From assembly GCA_008729055.1 (NCBI GenBank), contig SDUX01000011.1, positions 248,001 to 312,000 on the forward strand: a stretch of 64,000 nucleotides of DNA, written 5' to 3'. The stretch comes from Pyropia haitanensis. Taxonomy: Eukaryota; Rhodophyta; Bangiophyceae; Bangiales; Bangiaceae. The position numbers and the translations under genes were made by a program. Within the stretch, counting starts at the first letter, position 1. Each line of letters begins with the position of its first letter. Below, piece after piece: positions 33,280 through 44,777 of this stretch. The notes beneath the pieces are model-generated. The model made no database searches. It saw only the letters and a list, made by a program, of their open reading frames with translations, and was not told the origin of the DNA.

Positions 33280-36200
33280 CGCCCGCCCTCACCTTCCAAG
33301 ACGCCATCTCCCGCCTGCAGGCGTACTGGGCGTCGCACGGGTGCCTCCTCATGCAGCCGCACAATGCCGAGGTCGGCGCCGGCACGTTCAACCCCGCCAC
33401 CTTCCTCCGCGCGCTCGGCCCCGAGCCGTGGCGCGCCGCGTACGCCGAGCCGTCGGTCCGCCCCGACGATGCGCGGTACGGGGAGAACCCCAACCGCGTC
33501 GCGCAGCACACGCAGTTCCAGGTGGTGATCAAGCCCACCCCGGCCGACGCGCAGGCGCTGCTGCTCGGCTCGTACGCGGCGCTCGGCATCGACACGGCCG
33601 CGCACGACATTCGGTTTGTGGAGGACAATTGGGCCAGCCCGGCTCTTGGCGCGTGGGGGCTGGGCTGGGAGGTGTGGCTGGACGGGATGGAGATCACCCA
33701 GTTTACCTACTTCCAGGCCGCGGGGGGGGCGCCGCTCGACGCGGTGTCGCTGGAGATTACGTACGGCCTGGAGCGCATCCTCATGCGCCAGCAGGGGGTG
33801 TCCCACTTTAAGGACATTGCGTTTGGCGGGGGCGGGGCCGGCAGCGGCGGCGGCGGCAGCGGCAGCGGCACCGCGGCGGCCGCCGCCGCCCCCGCGGCCA
33901 CCTATGGCGACGTGTGGATGCAGTCTGAGGTGGAGATGAGCGGCTACTACCTGGACGTGGCCAACGTGGAGCGCACCGCCGCCTTTTTTGACGCCTACGA
34001 AGCCGAGTCGCGGGCGCTCCTGGACGCGCAGCTGCCGCTCCCCGCCTACACCTTCCTGGTCAAGGCGAGCCACGTGTTCAACGTCCTCGACGCGCGGGGG
34101 GCGGTGGGCGTCACGGAGCGGGCGCGCTTCTTTGGGCGGATGCGCAAGCTCGCGCGGGACGTGGCCAAGATGTGGGTGGAGCGGCGGGAGGCGCTGGGCT
34201 TTCCCCTCCTCACGTCGGGCACCTTCCCGCTGCTGCCCGAGGACGGCGACGACAGCTCTGCCGCCGCGGCCGACGCGCCAAATTCGTCGCCGGCGGCGGC
34301 CGCCGCTGGGGCAACCGCGACGCTGGTGTTTGAGGTGGGGACCGAGGAGCTCCCGGCTGGGGTGGTGACGGCCGTCATCCCCCAGTTTGAGTCCCGCGTG
34401 CGGTCTGCGCTCGACGGGCTGGGTCTCCCGTACGGCAGCGTCACGGTCGATGCCACCCCGCGCCGCCTGGCCGCCACCGTCACGGACGTGGCGACGCGCA
34501 CGCCCGACGTGGTGCGGGAGGTGCGCGGCCCGCCCGCCCGCATCGCGTTTGACGCCGACGGCGCGCCGACCAAGGCCGCGGCGGGCTTCCTCCGCTCCAA
34601 CGGCGTCACCGACATTGCCGCTGCCGAGCAGCGCGACGGCTACCTGTGGCTGTCGGTGGCCGAGGCGGGCGTCGACGCGGTGGCCGTGCTGGGGCCGGCG
34701 CTCGAGGCGGCCGTGTCGGGCCTGTCGTTCACCAAGGTGATGCGGTGGAACAACAGCGGCGCCTCGTTTTCCCGACCGGTGCGCTCGCTGCTCGCCCTGC
34801 TCGGCACCGAGGTGGTGGCTGTCCGGTACGCGGGCGTCTCTGCCGGCCGGCGCGTGTATGGTCTCCGAGACGGGAGCGGGTCCCCGGTGGCGGCCACCGT
34901 GGCGGCTGCCGATGAGTACCCGGCGGCCTTGTCGGGTGTTGGCGTCGTGCTGTCCACCGCGGAGAGGCGGGCACGCATCACCCAGGGCGTGGCGGAGGCA
35001 GCTGCGGCTGCAGGCGGCGTTGTACCGGCTGCCTACTTGGACGGTGAGCTAATGGACGAGGTGGTCCACCTCGTGGAGAACCCCCTCCCCGTGCGCGGCG
35101 CCTTTGACGCCGCGTTCTTGAGCCTTCCGCCCGACGTGCTCATCACGGTCATGCGCAAGCACCAGCGCTACTTCCCAGTCGAAGACCCGGCGTCGCCGGG
35201 CACGCTGCTCCCCGCTTTTGTGACGGTTGGGAATGGGAACCCGGCGCTGTTTGACGAGGCCGCTGTTCGGGAAGGCAACGAGGCGGTCCTCCGTGCCCGC
35301 TACGCAGACGCCGCGTACTTTTACGCCAAAGACACGGCCGAGGGGGTGACGCTGGCCAGTTTTGTGCCGTCGCTCGCGGGGCTCACCTTTCAGGAGGAGG
35401 CGGGGTCCATGCTGGACAAGACCCACCGCGTGGCGGCGCTCGTGCCCCGTTTGGCTGCGGGCCTGCCGTCACCCTTGGCGGCCTCGGACGTGGCGGACGC
35501 TACTGCCGCGGCGCGCCTGAGCAAGGCGGACCTGGGCACGTCGCTGGTGGTGGAGTTTACCTCGCTTGCCGGCGTCATGGGCCGCCACTACGCATCGCTG
35601 ACCGGGGAGGTGTCGGCCGGCGCGGCCACCGCCATCTACGAGGCCGTCCTGCCCCGGTCGGCGGCGGACGAGCTGCCAGCCACCCCCGCGGGGGTGCTGC
35701 TTGCCGTCGCGGACCGCCTGGACTCGCTCGTCGCCCTCTTTGCCGTCGGCTGCGCGCCAACGTCGGCGGCGGACCCGTACGCCCTGCGGCGGGCGGCACT
35801 CGGGGTGCTCTCCACCCTCCGGTCTTCGGGCACGGCGGTGTCGCTCGCGGACGCGGTCGCCACCGCGGCGGCCGTGGTCGGCACCCCCGACGCGGCCGCG
35901 GCGGTGCCGGGCGTCCTCGACTTTCTCTCCCGCCGCCTCGGCTCCGCCCTCGTCGACGACGGCCTGCCGCCAGACATTGTGCGGGCGGTGCTGGCGGCGG
36001 GCGGGGCGGACAACCCGGCGGCGGCGGCGGCGACGGCGGCCGACCTGGCGGGCGTCCGCGGCGGCGGCGGCGACGCGGCCGTCGCCCTCGACGATGCGCT
36101 CGCCATGCACGCGCGGCCGGCGCGGCTGGTGGCCTCGCCCGCGGCGGCGGCCGAGCTAGCCGCCGCCGCAGAGGCGGGCGCCGCCGCCGCTGAGCCAGCG

Positions 36201-36458
36201 GCAGTGCTGACGACCGCCGCCGAGGTGGACCTCCTCGACGCGGTCGCCCGCGCCGAGGCGGCCGTCGCCGCCGCGGGCGGCGTCGTGGACGTGGTCGCCG
36301 CCATGGGCGGCTGCAAGGCCCCCGTCGACGCGTTTTTCGATACGGTCATGGTCATGGCCGACGACCCGGCGGTGCGCCGCGCCCGCCTCGGCCTGTGTGC
36401 GCGCGTCGCGGCGCTGCCGGGGGGGTGGTTTGACCCGGCTGAGCTGCAGGGAGCGTAG
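32856..36458 (+). CDS. glyQS: Bacterial-type glycyl-tRNA synthetase, fused alpha and beta chains (organellar)
   Basis: The enzyme charges tRNA-Gly in plastids and probably mitochondria; plants have the same fused form (EDD1). The ATG at 32856 (ggccATGGcg) gives 1,200 residues; an earlier in-frame ATG would begin inside the transposon end and is rejected. Residues 1-145 are an Arg/Ser/Ala-rich presequence with a long Ala tract. The alpha chain follows (FQDAISRLQAYWASHGCLLM, PHNAEVGAGTFNPATFLRAL, YGENPNRVAQHTQFQVVIKP, GWEVWLDGMEITQFTYFQ, LEITYGLERILM). After a Gly/Ser linker comes the beta chain from about residue 490 (LVFEVGTEELPAGVVTAVIP, ATPRRLAATVTDVA, MRWNNSGASFSRPVRSLLAL, HQRYFPVED). It ends with the anticodon-binding part (APVDAFFDTVMVMADDPAVR is the closing motif, with K in place of the first A). 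The reading frame is intact throughout. Confidence 0.97.
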
Positions 36459-38453
36459 GGGCCGGACGCCGTGCATGGCGGTCGTTTGCAGCGGAGGGGG
36501 CAGCGTAGGGGGGTGGCGGGCGAGGGAGGAAGGGGAGGGGGGCTCCGTGTCCGTCGGTGCCGCAAGACGATGGCGGGGGCGCACGTCCATACGGGGTGGC
36601 TCTCCGCTTTTTTTTTTTTTTTTTTTGTGGCTATTGGCCACTGCTGTTCCCTGTCACTGCCCGCCCATGGGGTCATGGGCGCAGTGAAGGATGGGGCGCC
36701 AACGCCCGGGGTGCCTGGTTGCCGCTGGCGCCGCCACCTGGCCGGTGACGGGCATGTCTTTTCGGGCCACCCGTTCGGCCTTCCGACCTCCCCGTCCTCC
36801 CCTGTTGCTCTCTCGTTGGGTACTTCTCGCCCCTCCCACATCCGCCGCCGTGTGCCTGGGGAGTGGCAGGGGCGGCCGCGGCCACACAAACGGGCGGTGG
36901 CCGCCCGTCGGTGCAGGCGCGGCTGCCGCAGACGGCCGCGGCCGCGCGTCTCCCTTTTGCTTCTGCCCGGAGGAGCCGCGCCTGCCGCGCCAGCTGACGT
37001 GACTGGGGGGCAGCGCGTCTCCGGGTGGTTCCAGCACCACGCAGCGTGCTCCGAGACACGCCCTCTTGAGCACTCTTTCGATGCCCGCCCGACGGCGGCG
37101 CCTTGGACGCCCGCCAGACGACGCTGTCGCGACTCGTGCTACAGCCCGCCTTTGACCTGTGTGGACCGCCCTCCCACAAGAGGTTGTAGCCCTCCCAGGG
37201 CGGAAACGACCCTGTCGGAGGAACGGCCTCCTAGCTGCCGCTTGCTCGGGGACTCTCCACGGACTGACTAGACTAATAAGTAGGAGCCTGGGCGCTCGAC
37301 CCAAGGCTTTGCGTTTGGTGCATGGTGGGTGTGGCACCCTCGCGTGCTTTCCACATTGGGCATGCGAGGCGCCGCTTTTTTTCAAGCACCACTGCCGTCA
37401 CGGAGGCGTACAGTACAACAACCGTCCCCGAGAGGAGAAACGCGCGGGCGCGCTCCCTCTCTCTCTGCCTGTGGTTGGCGGATCTACCGCTCCCGGCGGC
37501 GGGGTTTCTCCCCCTCGTACGTACCTTGGTTTGTCACGTGCGCGGACGCTACGGGAGAAAATCCCGCCCGCGACGCCGCCCGCCCTCCATCCGCCCGCCT
37601 CCATCCGGCGTGATCCACAGCCCCCACAGCACGAGCCGGGGAGCGTTGAGCCCTCCCCCCCCCGGCCGCCCGCCACTCCGCCCGCCGCCGCCGCCGCCCC
37701 TGCAGCCGTTGACCGCCGCGTGTGGGCGCGACGGCCAAACCCGGGGAGGGCGTCCGTGGGCGCGACGCCGCCGCCGTCGCCGCCGTCGCCGCCGCCGCCG
37801 CCAGGCGCCGTGGCCGCCTGGCGCCGTGGCCGCCTGGCGCCGTGGCCGCCTGGCGCCGTGGCCGCCGGCCGCGGGACGGATGGAGGTCCCGCCGGTGGCG
37901 ATGGAGGCCCCGTGCCTAGGCCAGCGACCCGTGTGGGCGCAGGGGTTGGGCGGGAGAGGCGGCGGCCACCCGCCGCCGCGTGGCGCCGCGCCCCTTTCCC
38001 CGCCCCCCCCCCCCCACCCCCCCCAGTCCCCCCGCGTGCCGCGACAGCCGGTGCGCGGCGCCGGTTGCCGCGCACGGCGCGCGGCGCCGGCGGCACGCGG
38101 CGGCAGCGGCGGCGGCCGACGCCGCGCGCCGCTGGTGCGCCGCGGCGGTGCGCTGCGGGCGGCGGCGTCGCCAGGGCCGCCGCCGCGGGCGTGCCGCGCC
38201 GCGCCCATGGCGGCCTACTTGAGCGCCGCGGCGGTGCCGCCCTCTTGCCGGCGGGTCGGCGCGGTTGTGCCGCAGCCAGCACCATCGCCGGCAGCACCAA
38301 GGGCGTTGCCGCACCTGCTCGGCTGCGGCGTGACTTTCGCCGTCCCTCGGGCTGCCCCTCTCACCCCCCCCCCCACCCCCCCCCCCCCACCCCCCCCCTA
38401 GACCTCCATCCCTGTTCACCCTCTTCCTCTCTGGCGGTCACCCACGACACGCC
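36459..38453. other. Intergenic region, no supported gene
   Basis: A T19 tract lies at 36608-36626, about 150 bases after the GlyRS stop. 36.65-37.6 kb is of moderate GC. From 37.6 kb the sequence is GC-rich with tandem repeats and ends in a C-rich leader (38360-38453) before ccATGG at 38454. Long open frames here have only Arg/Pro/Ala/Gly composition. Confidence 0.45.
37804..37868. repeat. Short tandem repeat, unit gcgccgtggccgcctg
   Basis: A 16-base unit is repeated about four times in a row, the last copy degenerate. It lies in the spacer upstream of the metallo-beta-lactamase-fold gene. Confidence 0.85.
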
Positions 38454-39779
38454 ATGGCCACCCGGGTCGCGCTGCCGGCGAGGGTGGCGGCGGTCGTAGC
38501 CGCCGCCGCTGTCGCCGTTGTGACCACCGCGGCGACCGCGGCGGCGTCGAGGATGCCGGCCGCGACGATGCCGGCCGCGGCGGCGACGGCGACGGCGGCG
38601 GCGGTGGCGGCAGAGACGGCGGCGGTGCCCACCGACGCGCCCACCGCGGCGTGCACCGCCGCCCTGGCCACCTGCCTCGACACGTTTGTGGCCGGCGGCA
38701 GCTGCGCGGCCCCACTGCCCGTCCCACCCCGGTCGATGCCCCCCCCGCTGCGGCCGGCCCAGGGCTACAACCTGACGCCCCTCCGGCCGGGCGTCTACTC
38801 GTACTATGACGGCGCGTACTTTGCGCTGCTCCTCCGCGACGGCCCGGCCCTGGCGGTGGTGGACTTTCCCGACTCGGGCGGCTCCAACATCCCCGACGGC
38901 AGCGGCACGCGCATGACCGACGCGATCACCGAGGTCCTTGCCGGCGACACGCCCCGCCGGGTGGCGCTCATCTACAGCCACCCGCACTATGACCACATTG
39001 GCGGCGCCGCCCGCGTGGCCGCGTGGCTCAACACCACCTACCCAGACGTGCCCGTGACGGTCTATGGCACCGCCGAGGTGACACTCCTCGTCGAGCGGTC
39101 GGCGTCGCCGCGGGCGGTGGCGCCGACGCTGGTCGTGGCCGCGCCGCGGACGGTGCTGACCGTCGGCGGGCTGGAGGTGCAGCTGCTCATGGCGGGCGGC
39201 CACTCGGCGTCGGACCTGGCCATCTACATCCCCCCGACGTGCGGGGGGGGCGCCCGCAATGGCACCCACGGCGGCGACGACGATGGCGACGCGGCAGCGG
39301 TGGCGACTGCGGCGGCGCCGGGCATCATCCACCACGTGGATGTGGTGTACCCCGGCTGGTCGCCGTTTGAGAACCTGGCCATCACCACCGACGTGCCCGC
39401 GTTTGTGGCGGTCCATGACTTCCTCCTCTCCCTCGACTGGTCGATCTTTAGTGGCGGCCACCTGACGCGGCTGGGCACCCGCGGGGACGTGGCGGTGAGC
39501 AAGGCGTTTGTGACGGACCTCCTCGCCGCGGGCGCGGCGGGCCTCGCCGGCGTCGACGGCGCCGCGTTTGGCGCGGCGGGCATCGGACAGGTGGCCAACG
39601 CGTCGTCGCCGGTCGCGGGCAACGTGTGGTTTGCGTTCCTCGGCGTCGTCCGGCCGCTGCAGGTAGACGTGTGTGTGCGGCAGATGCTGGGCCGGTGGGG
39701 GTGCGCGCTCGCCGGGCTCGACTTTACCGTCCGCTCCGCGTGCTTTACCGCCGTCACCCACGCGGTGGTGACGGCGTAA
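38454..39779 (+). CDS. Secreted metallo-beta-lactamase-fold hydrolase
   Basis: The 441-residue product starts MATRVALPARVAAVVAAAAV, a likely secretion signal, followed by an Ala/Thr-rich stretch and a Cys-containing segment (CTAALATCLDTFVAGGSC). The MBL fold begins near YNLTPLRPGVYSYYDGAYFA and carries the metal motif SHPHYDHIGG at about residues 174-183, the H.H.DH signature of zinc or iron hydrolases. Later metal-ligand candidates are the His in LLMAGGHSASDLAIYIP and the FSGGHLTRLG segment near residue 335. Family members hydrolyse lactams, thioesters, phosphodiesters or sulfate esters; the substrate cannot be told. Two C-terminal Cys pairs may form disulfides, consistent with export. The start is in gccATGGcc context and no intron is needed. 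Confidence 0.85.
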   Translation: MATRVALPARVAAVVAAAAVAVVTTAATAAASRMPAATMPAAAATATAAAVAAETAAVPTDAPTAACTAALATCLDTFVAGGSCAAPLPVPPRSMPPPLRPAQGYNLTPLRPGVYSYYDGAYFALLLRDGPALAVVDFPDSGGSNIPDGSGTRMTDAITEVLAGDTPRRVALIYSHPHYDHIGGAARVAAWLNTTYPDVPVTVYGTAEVTLLVERSASPRAVAPTLVVAAPRTVLTVGGLEVQLLMAGGHSASDLAIYIPPTCGGGARNGTHGGDDDGDAAAVATAAAPGIIHHVDVVYPGWSPFENLAITTDVPAFVAVHDFLLSLDWSIFSGGHLTRLGTRGDVAVSKAFVTDLLAAGAAGLAGVDGAAFGAAGIGQVANASSPVAGNVWFAFLGVVRPLQVDVCVRQMLGRWGCALAGLDFTVRSACFTAVTHAVVTA

Positions 39780-41130
39780 GGGTGGAGGGGCGGGGAGGGG
39801 GGGGGGGGGGGGGGGCGGCGGGACCGGTCCGAGGGGGACAACAATTTTGTACGAGATGTGGAGCCGTGGCATGCCATGGCGCGTGCGCCCTTGGCTGAGC
39901 CGGCGGTCTTTGACGACGACGCACACAAGGGGGGAGGGGAGGGGCGCGGGGCGGGCAGGCGGCCAGCAGGCCTATGGGCAGGGAGCGTCGTGACGCACTC
40001 CCGGCGGTGGCTGGTGCGCCAGGCGTGGGCGCGGGTTGAACCGACCCCCCGCCGCGGGTGGCACGAACAAGCTGTGCCTCTTCTTGGAATGACGAGGCAC
40101 CCTGTCGGCCACCGCCGCGGCTGCGCCGGCGTGGCCGCCTCGGTGACCGGCGCCATCCGCAAAAGTGGCCCGACGCCGTCCGACGCCGCCCACCCCCCGC
40201 CGCCCCGCCGCGGCGTTCCAGCCGCGCGGCCGCCGCGACGGCGCGCGTCTGCCAGGGACCCCCCCCCCCAAGAGCATGGCGCGCAAACGCCCGACCCCCC
40301 CCCCCCCCCGCCCCCTCCCCCCTGCCACCGCCGCCGCCGCCGCCGCCACCGTGGCCACCACCCCCGCCCCCGCCGCCGCGCACGCGGCGGCGCACGCGGC
40401 GCGCGGCGGTGACGGCCGCGGCGCGGCGGCCGCCCACCGCCACACGGGCGCACCGTGCCACGCGCCCCACCGGCGGCCGCCGCACTCCGCCCTCCCCCCG
40501 CGGCCGACGCAGTCGGCGGCCGGCGGCGCGGCCGGGGCGGCACCGACGTTTCTCCCCCCCCCCCCCCCCCCCCGCGCCCGCCAGCTCCTGGGCGTGCCCG
40601 CCGCGTGCGGGCACGCTCCCGCTCGGGTCGCGACGGGCGGGCGGCGGCGGCAAGCGTGCGACGCCGTCGCCGCCGTCGACACCGACGGCGCCGGCGCCGC
40701 ACGGGTGTCTCTGCCGGTCGCCGGCCGCCGCCAGCTGGCGGCGCGGTGGGGGGACACGGTGGCTGGCGGCGCACGCTGGCACCCCCCCCCCCCCCGCGCG
40801 GGAGGCTTGACCCGCCCGGCAGGTCGGGCGCGGGCGACGCCAGCCGACGCCCTGGCGGTCGGGGGCGGCCCGCCCCGCGGGCCGCGCGGCCGCCCGCAGC
40901 TCCCTCGGTGCTGCGGGCGGGGGCGAGCGCCGACAAAACGCGGCAAGCGAGGGACAGTCACGCGGGTGCCGACCGCGTGGGACGAGCCACTAAAACGCCG
41001 CCGCTTCCCCTCCCTTCCCCCCAACCCATCCCCCCCCCCCCCCCCCCCCGTCCCCCCGGCCGGCCCCAAACCCCCATTACGCCACGCCCAGCCCACCCCC
41101 GCCCGCCGCCACCCCCCAGCCGCGGCCGCC
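39780..41130. other. Intergenic region between convergent genes, no supported gene
   Basis: G- and C-runs occur at 39798-39815, 40560-40571 and 41032-41049. A plus-strand frame starting at 40276 (MARKRPTPPPPRPLPPA) stays open for hundreds of codons but passes straight through the opposite-strand macrodomain gene and has only low-complexity sequence, so it is not called. Confidence 0.45.
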
Positions 41131-41774
41131 TCACACGGGTGCCCCCTCCCCAAACGCCGCTGCCGCGGCCGTCGCCCACGTGTCAAACAGCGCCGGGCTG
41201 TACAGGTAGTACGACACTTCGTCGAGCGCCCCCCCCGCCAGGCACCCCCCCGCCGCCGACTCCTCTGCCAGCACCGCCATGTTGACGTCCGCCGCCTCTG
41301 CCGGCGGGTAGCCATACACCCCACAGCTCAGCGCCGGCAACGCCACCGACCGGATGGACGCCTCCGCCGCGGCCAGCCGCAGCGACCGCCGGACGGCGGC
41401 GGCAAGCAACGGCGCGGCCGCCGCCGCGCCCACCCCCGCGTACACGGGCCCGACGGCGCCAATGACGTGCGCCGCGCGCAGCCGCCCCGTCCCGCCCGGC
41501 AGCAGCACCGCGTCGCCCGTGCGGACGCGCACGTCCGGCGCGAGCAGCGGCAGCGCGCGGCACGCGGCGAGCAGCGCGGGGCCCGCCGCGGCGTGGATGG
41601 CGCCGTCCACCCCGCGGCCGCCGAGCATATGCTCATTGGCCGCGTTGACCACCGCGTCGGTGGGGGCGCCCGTGATGTCGCCCAGCGCCAGGCGCAGGGT
41701 GGTCGCCGTGCCGCCGGGCAGCGCGTACCGCCGGCCGGGCCGATCGGCGGGGGTGGGGGGGGGGGGTACCGCAT
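41131..41774 (-). CDS. Macrodomain (ADP-ribose-binding/hydrolase) protein
   Basis: Macrodomain enzymes remove ADP-ribose from proteins or hydrolyse O-acetyl-ADP-ribose. The domain is complete: ALGDITGAPTDAVVNAANEH, MLGGRGVDGAIHAAAGPALL, then GDAVLLPGGTGRLRAAHVIG (the G..V.T.G-type segment), AVGPVYAG, LRLAAAEASIRSVALPALSC and GVYGYPPAEAADVNMAVLAE. The NAAN and GGRGVDGAIHAAAG segments are the ADP-ribose-binding and catalytic loops of the MACROD type. The nearest ATG (MRYPPPP, minus strand from 41774) is in a different frame, separated by a G12 run (41755-41766 on the plus strand). The macro frame itself runs on upstream to 42174 through proline-rich sequence. A transit-like start further up (MRCPPPSLFFIGAS) would need more frame changes. 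The true N terminus is therefore uncertain, the domain is not. Confidence 0.88.
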
Positions 41775-42428
41775 GGCCGCGGCGGCGGTCGTGGTGGTGA
41801 CGGTCACGACACGGAGGGCGAGGGCGGCGCGGCGCCACAGACCCGGTGGGTGGTGGGAGTGCGGAGGGGGGGGGGGAAGGGGGTGTCGCGCCGGGGGCGG
41901 TGGGGGGTGCGGAGGGGGGCGCCGAGGGGGGGGGGGGAGCCGCGACGAGCGCCGAGGACCAGGGGGGCCAGCGATGACCGGCGCACGTGGGGAGAGGCGC
42001 CGATAAAGAAGAGCGACGGGGGAGGGCAGCGCATGGTCGGGAGGGGCGGCGGCGCAGGGGGCGGGGGGGGGGAGGCGGGGAAACGGTCGCGGTACGTAGC
42101 TGGGCGCGACGGGCACAGGCCACTCCCGCCGCGGCGACCAGCGTTTCGTGCGCGGGAAGAACACGCACAAGCACGCACGCTGGACTGAAAGAATAGGTTT
42201 TTCGTATGTGCAGCGTGCACGCAAGTGGGAGCCCGCCGACCCAGACAGTTTGCTATACTGACACTTTAACGTCTCGACACGCGCCCTGAGCTGGTGCTTA
42301 CAAAATGGTGAATATGGCTCCCTATTTCGTTCTGTAACCAACTTTGAGTACTTCGAACAACGACGGTCCAAAGACTTCTAATGCCCGAAAGAAATCAGAA
42401 ACGTGTGCACCACTGAATGGCTGAAGTA
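41775..42428. other. Upstream region of the macrodomain gene, then AT-richer DNA
   Basis: 41775-42180 is very G-rich on the plus strand and may encode a presequence of the macrodomain protein on the minus strand. From about 42190 base composition drops sharply in GC, and no gene is seen up to the transposon boundary at 42429. Confidence 0.45.
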
Positions 42429-42869
42429 GCCTGTCTGGGCCAAATGTCGACCATTTCTGGGGCGCGTCCGCGCTACAGACTCGCCGTGTCGGCGCTCGAG
42501 GTACGAGAAAAGAGCCCGTCCGAAGGACAGTTTTTTCCATTATGTTGCTCTCTTCATGCGTACGACCGCAGCCGTAGGCGAGATAAAGAAAAATAAGAAC
42601 AGAGTTTCCTGACATATTAATGTCGACCATCCGATAGGACCTGTCGTTGATCTCGGGACAGGTCGTTTGCTGGCTCAGGAGGCACATCCCATCGTGATCC
42701 CCAGTCGTATCCCATCATTGCCATGCAAATGTATGTTTTCCCAACGAAGCCGCCATCCCCTCCCCCGCCCAAGTCCCCGACCAGCCCACCCGTACAGCAC
42801 CCCAGTCACGCACTGCCCCGACCATGGCCCATCGCGCGCCTCCCCCCGCCTCCCCCCCCGCCCCCCCCG

Positions 42870-44615
42870 TTACCGCCGGCGCTTAGGGCGCCTCTCCTGC
42901 TCCACCACCGTCCCGCCTACGCACACGTAAGGTGCCACATCCCCCGCGGCCGCCCTGGCACGTGCAGCGCGCGCTCGCAGGTCACGCTTGCGGGCGGCAA
43001 ACTCGGGGCTGGCGCGGCGCGCGGCCGCCTCGGCCTCCAGGCGGGCGTCCAACGCGACAGCAGCTGCGGCCTTCGCCTCCCGCCCGGCCTGGAATGCGTC
43101 CTTGGCCGCCTGCTTCCTGGCCGCCTCGGCGTCCTGCGAGGCCAAGGCGGCCAGCACCGCCGGTGCGGTCGCCTCCAGCGCAAGCCCACGCGTGCTCACA
43201 GACCCAAAGACGATGATTGGCTGGCGCATATCCCGCCGCGCCTCCGGGCCAAGGCGGGTGGCCAACAGCTCCAGGTCCACCTTGCGCGCCGAGTTGCGTG
43301 CCCCCTTGCCCAGCACGAGCCGTCCAACGTCAATCTCGGAGGGGCAAATGGGCCACGTGCCCGTCTTCTTGAAGCCGTTCACAATGTTGACAGATGACAA
43401 GCCCCGGAACGCGCCAGCCTTGATCACCCGCATTAAATGCGACAAGTTAAAACGGGTGTTGCGCGGGATGGTGGGCCGCATCGACCGGAGCTCCGCCCGT
43501 GCGTGCACCTTCACCTTCATAAATGGGTCACTGTCCAGCGCCTGGAGAATATGGGATAGGTGGGACGGGAACATCAGCACCACCACCTTGGCGGATTTCA
43601 GCAGCGTGAGGCCGACCACCGAGGCGTGCACCTTGCACCCGTCCATAAGCAGCACCTTCCACTCAGTGGGGCACTTGTCCTTCATGGCGCGTGCCACAAA
43701 CGCGGCGTACACCTCCCAAAGCGCCACATCAAACCCAGGCTTCTCCCGGCGATGCACCTCGGCCCCCTCGTCCAGGTAGGCTGCCAGCGCGACGCGGCGC
43801 TGGTTGCCGTTGCCGTCGTCCTCCACGGCAAAAGGGAGGCGACCGCCGCTCCCGGTGACCACCACAAACAGTGGCAGCCGAGTGCCGTCGGCGCACACAG
43901 TGGCGACGAGGCTGGCCGCCTCGGCGCCACTCTGCACGCTCGGGAAGACAAACTCGAGCGAGGTGGTGACCTTGGGCGCCAGCACGGTCACGGACGTGAT
44001 CTCCATCAGGGCTTGGGCGTTGATCATCGACTCATCCGTATTCCACTCCTGTGCAGCACGGGTAATGCCAAGGTCGCGGCAAAGAAAACGGAAGGCGGCA
44101 AAAAACTTAGCCACAGCCTCGGGCGTCGAGGCATCTGCTCGCACGCTCTCAATAGCAGTGGGCCTCACACGACGGAGCTCCGGGTGGCGGCCCAAAAACA
44201 AGTCAAAAAAGGAGCGCCCAGGGATACCATCCGGTCCAAACATACGGTCCGCCTCCTCCACCCTCCCCACATCAACAATGTACTGACGCAAAAGAGTGCC
44301 GGCTAACTCACAGGTCAGGACGTCCCCCCCCTTGGTCCAGGCTGCCATGTACATGGCGATGACCTCTTCCTCCTCCGCAAAGAAAAAAGGAGGGCGGCCC
44401 AACTTGACGGGCGCCTCCGGGCTTCGGAGCCACGTCCGCACGTTGGAGCGGGAGGCGCCAGTTGCGGCCATGAGCTTGGCGACGCTGGCCAATCCCTGCT
44501 CCTTGTGCGCCGCCGCGAGCCTCTCCCGCATCTGCTCGGTCAGCCGTGTGCCCCACTTGGGGCGTCCGCCGGGGGTGTCGGTGGAGGTAGATCCTCCAGT
44601 TGGGGGCGACGACAT
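42870..44615 (-). CDS. pogo/Tigger-like DDE transposase
   Basis: The 581-residue protein starts MSSPPTGGSTSTDTPGGRPK. Residues 25-75 form a helix-turn-helix-like DNA-binding segment (TEQMRERLAAAHKEQGLASV, AKLMAATGASRSNVRTWLRS). The DDE_1 catalytic core has its three acids at D194 (EWNTDESMI), D325 (KVLLMDGCKVHAS) and D361 (LSHILQALDSDPF), a DD35D spacing, with the family phrase MFPSHLSHILQALD in the usual place before the last D. The C terminus is charged and helical (RKQAAKDAFQAGREAKAAAA) and ends in a nuclear-localisation-like RRPKRRR. The reading frame is intact. It sits inside a bounded element and opposite to its neighbours, and its GC is lower than that of the cellular genes nearby. The start at 44615 is chosen because the upstream frame continues without homology. 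Confidence 0.93.
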   Translation of the reverse strand: MSSPPTGGSTSTDTPGGRPKWGTRLTEQMRERLAAAHKEQGLASVAKLMAATGASRSNVRTWLRSPEAPVKLGRPPFFFAEEEEVIAMYMAAWTKGGDVLTCELAGTLLRQYIVDVGRVEEADRMFGPDGIPGRSFFDLFLGRHPELRRVRPTAIESVRADASTPEAVAKFFAAFRFLCRDLGITRAAQEWNTDESMINAQALMEITSVTVLAPKVTTSLEFVFPSVQSGAEAASLVATVCADGTRLPLFVVVTGSGGRLPFAVEDDGNGNQRRVALAAYLDEGAEVHRREKPGFDVALWEVYAAFVARAMKDKCPTEWKVLLMDGCKVHASVVGLTLLKSAKVVVLMFPSHLSHILQALDSDPFMKVKVHARAELRSMRPTIPRNTRFNLSHLMRVIKAGAFRGLSSVNIVNGFKKTGTWPICPSEIDVGRLVLGKGARNSARKVDLELLATRLGPEARRDMRQPIIVFGSVSTRGLALEATAPAVLAALASQDAEAARKQAAKDAFQAGREAKAAAAVALDARLEAEAAARRASPEFAARKRDLRARAARARAAAGDVAPYVCVGGTVVEQERRPKRRR

Positions 44616-44777
44616 GACGGGGGAAGGTGAAAAAAAAAGTGAGTGGGAGCCGACGAGAGGTCGGATGCGATGGGTGCGACACCGGCCGGTGATTGTGCCG
44701 TGTGGCTCAGTAAACAACGTTGGAAATATGCACACGGGCGATACGCGGCGGTCAACACTGGCACCGCCGAGTCAATA

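Noticed and set aside
36471..37271. Plus-strand frame downstream of GlyRS
   Set aside because: It runs through the T19 tract, lacks conserved sequence and has no clear start context.
40276..42006. Plus-strand frame beginning MARKRPTPPPP
   Set aside because: It runs antisense through the whole macrodomain gene without any recognisable domain.
42322..42687. Minus-strand 121-codon frame at the left end of the pogo-like element
   Set aside because: It crosses the element border at 42429 and matches no protein family.
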